From positions 47,966 to 68,169 of the forward strand of contig NW_014577530.1 of the NCBI RefSeq assembly GCF_000485595.1: 20,204 bases of DNA, written 5' to 3'. Of the stretch, positions 18,035-20,204 are shown in pieces. The notes under the pieces are model-generated. The model was not told the DNA's origin. It saw nothing but the letters and a program-made list of their open reading frames with translations, and ran no database searches. The DNA is from Priapulus caudatus (taxonomy: Eukaryota > Priapulida > Priapulimorpha > Priapulimorphida > Priapulidae). Numbering within the stretch: position 1 is the stretch's first letter; every line of letters starts with the position of its first letter. Position numbers and translations under genes: made by a program.

Positions 18035-18873
18035 TGTGTAGTACTCGATCTGCATTGGCACTTGGTCCGGCAACGGACTGGGTCTCGCATCCGAGGATGG
18101 CTTTTGAGCTGTGTTATCAGTAGAGACGTGCATAGAGAGTACTGCTCGCTGGGCCTGGAACCATGCCTTCGAGGGAGCATTAGAGTGGGGGACGTGTGGA
18201 TGTGCACTATGATATGTATGGGTATGTGCTTGCGAGTGAGTTAGTAATCTGTTTATGTGAGATTCAGCGGTGCTATTAGTCGGGTCGCATATGCTAAGTG
18301 GGTGTATTATTTTTTGTGTGTGCTGAAGGTTATGTAATATTGTTTCTATTGAAAGATTTCATGTATATAAGTCGGTGACATGTGGACTCTGCACACCGAC
18401 CCCCTAGATTGCAATTACTGGTGTGGGGGGTGCCAGTTACAATGGTCGTTCCAGGGCCTTATATTTCGCGGCCTGAACAATCGACCTATACATGCCGTGC
18501 GTGCCGACAGCGTTATTTGCGGGATTGTGCACATGTAGTGCGCGACGGTTGGCAAATCGCTCTAGGTACACATTTGGGGCCCCGTGGATATGCCGCGCTT
18601 GCGGCCTGTTTATGAAAAAGGATACTAGGGTGTAGCGATTATGAATAGTAATGATATTAGATATAAAACATATAGGTGGTGTGGTGCATTTTAATCCCAG
18701 TCGGTCCCGATACTCGGCGATTTATGACATATATATAGTTATAAATGTTTATTACTATGCTAGTATATATATATACAGGGGCGGTATCATAGGGTTTTGA
18801 GTGGATGGCAATTTCCATACTGTTTCTTTCGCAGCGGGAGTGACCTAGAGTGGACTTATATTGCGCATGAGAG
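18035..18873. other. Intergenic, no confident gene; two overlapping weak frames at 18380-18615
   Basis: An ATG frame (18380-18538) and an overlapping frame open to a TGA at 18613-18615 both look mildly protein-like. The second begins only with GTG and contains TCRACRQRYLRDC, a cysteine pair. TATATAAG (about 18364) precedes them too closely to be their TATA box. No family recognised. 18720-18778 is AT-rich with TATATA. Confidence 0.25.
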
Positions 18874-20204
18874 CCCTCCACCTTGTCCGCGGTGGCGAGA
18901 GAGAAGAGACGCGGTGAACCCGTCCAGGAGTGAGCAGAGTGATAGCCATGACCCCTCCCGGACCTTCAGCGTGCGAGAGCCCGAGAGCGAGCGAGATGAC
19001 CGTGTGACCAGAATGGAGTTGAGCAATTGATAGTGCCTTTCGATAGACTCCCTCCACCAAGTACACGTTGGGCTATAGAGACTAGTACGCGTAGTGACGA
19101 TGAGCAGAGTGGAAGGTGCTGATTTGATCTCCGCACCACCTGTCAGCGTGCAGATCGAGAGAGAGAGACGTGTGTGAACGGAAGCGAGCGATGAGTGAGA
19201 ATATATTACTCGATGTATCTCCTCCCACCTTGTCGCGTCGCAGAGAGAGAGAACGCGGTGGGATCTGGAGGTGAGCAAGTGATATTGCCGACAGATCCCC
19301 GTCCACCTTGAGTCGCGTCAGAGAGCAGAGATGGAGAGAGTACGGGTCTGACGAAAGTGACTAGAGTGATAGTCTATATGCCCCTCCACCGTTTTGGCGC
19401 CTGTGCGAGAGCAAGAAGAGAGGACGCGTGCCGGGAGGAACCATATTGATATCGGAATGAAACGCCCACTCCACCGTTGTCGCGGTGTGCGAGAAGAGAG
19501 AGAGAGACTGGAGATGACGGAGTGAGCAGATGGTATAGTGCTCATATCCCTCACCGTGTCGCTGCGTGAAGAGAGAGAGAAGAGAACGCGGTGGAGGATG
19601 AGACGAAGCCACGAGGATTAGGTATGCTGATGATACCCTGCCACCTTCGCAATTCGAAGAGAAGATGAGATGAGCACGAGAGACACGCGGTGGGCACCGA
19701 GAGGAGCAAGGGATAGTGCCTCTGATGACCCTGACACAGTCCATATTGCGCGTGCGAAGAGAGCGGAGCGATGAGAGACGCGTGTACGAGAGTGAGCAGA
19801 AGTTGATTAGTTGCTGCTGATCCCTCCACCTCCGCGTTGAATAGAGAGAGAGAGAGAACATGTGGTACTGGAGTGAGCAAGTGATAGTTCTATGATCCCT
19901 ACCACCTTGTCCGCTGTTGAGAAGAGAGAGAAAGAAGAGACGTTGGTGGACGGATGAGCAGAGGATAGTGCGATATCCCTCCACCTTGTCGCGTCGAGAG
20001 AAAGAGCACAAGAGACCGGTGGACGTGGAGTGAGCAGATGGAAGTGCCCCGAATCCCTGCCACCTGTTCGCGTGCGAGAGAGAGAGAGACGAAGAGATAC
20101 GCGTGTAACGGGAGTGATGCAGAGTGGATAATTTGCTGCATCTACCCCTCACCTTGTCGCAGGCTGACGAAGAGAGAGAGAGACTCGGTGGACGGATGAG
20201 CAGA
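18874..20204 (+). repeat. ~85-bp satellite array, about 17 units, running off the end
   Basis: The anchor CCCTCCACC and variants recur at about 18874, 18953, 19050, 19128, 19220, 19297, 19382, 19465, 19548, 19636, 19729, 19822, 19897, 19977, 20055 and 20146, with a mean spacing near 85 bases. The rough unit is CCCTCCACCTTGTCGCGTGC, then GAGAGAGAGAGACGCGGTGG, then ACGGAGTGAGCAGAGTGATA, then GTGCCTATGAT. Copies differ mostly by short indels. A 263-codon - strand frame is a by-product of the repeat. Confidence 0.92.

Noticed and set aside
18382-18615. 77-codon frame with CxxC pair as a zinc-binding gene
   Set aside because: It opens with GTG rather than ATG, and a second frame is open over the same bases; not supported beyond a mention.
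19361-20152. 263-codon minus-strand frame
   Set aside because: It lies fully within the ~85-bp satellite, and the peptide repeats loosely with the unit.

Overview
This 20,204-base window is repeat-dominated intergenic DNA from a eukaryotic, probably animal, nuclear genome. Supporting signs are long microsatellites of many types, TTAGGG-type (CCCTAA) tracts, fold-back elements, decayed transposon coding fragments, and one short exon with a signal peptide followed by a GT splice donor. There is no operon structure, no dense coding and no bacterial gene. TTAGGG-type repeats fit many non-arthropod invertebrates, vertebrates and fungi; I cannot name the organism. The odd length, a palindrome starting at base 5 and an open satellite array at the right end suggest a complete small contig that ends in repeats (inference).

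Layout. 5-682 is a long inverted repeat with a 118-base centre. About 773-943 is a likely remnant of a piggyBac-type transposase tail. 1078-2740 holds a 22-bp CACGCAC-rich array bordered by three copies of a ~60-70 bp direct repeat. 3660-4500 and 6680-6925 carry one ~60-bp minisatellite family, many copies of which contain the octamer ATTTGCAT. 5000-5170 and 7272-7420 are inverted repeats that enclose CCCTAA tracts. A third, more decayed inverted repeat with a CCTAACCC interior lies at 16074-16251. 7706-8143 contains a near-perfect 51-bp hairpin next to a TA-flanked MITE candidate. 7436-9700 is a purine-strand repeat family with recognisable duplicated segments.

10327-10864 is a broken non-LTR retrotransposon reverse transcriptase fragment. 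10.9-12.8 kb is mostly AT-rich with no supported gene. 12.8-13.2 kb is GA-rich, and 13.5-14.1 kb is pyrimidine- and CA-rich. About 14.6-15.44 kb holds the only plausible host gene start: a TATA box, CACGTG and CCAAT motifs, and a first coding exon for a secreted protein. Its later exons could not be placed. 16573-16772 is an exact-period 41-bp tandem repeat. 18.87-20.2 kb is a ~85-bp satellite that runs off the end.

The genes do not form a pathway. The common theme is repeat and mobile DNA in several states of decay. Several arrays vary mainly by single-base insertions and deletions, which may be unpolished long-read error rather than biology. Positions and copy numbers inside those arrays are therefore approximate.
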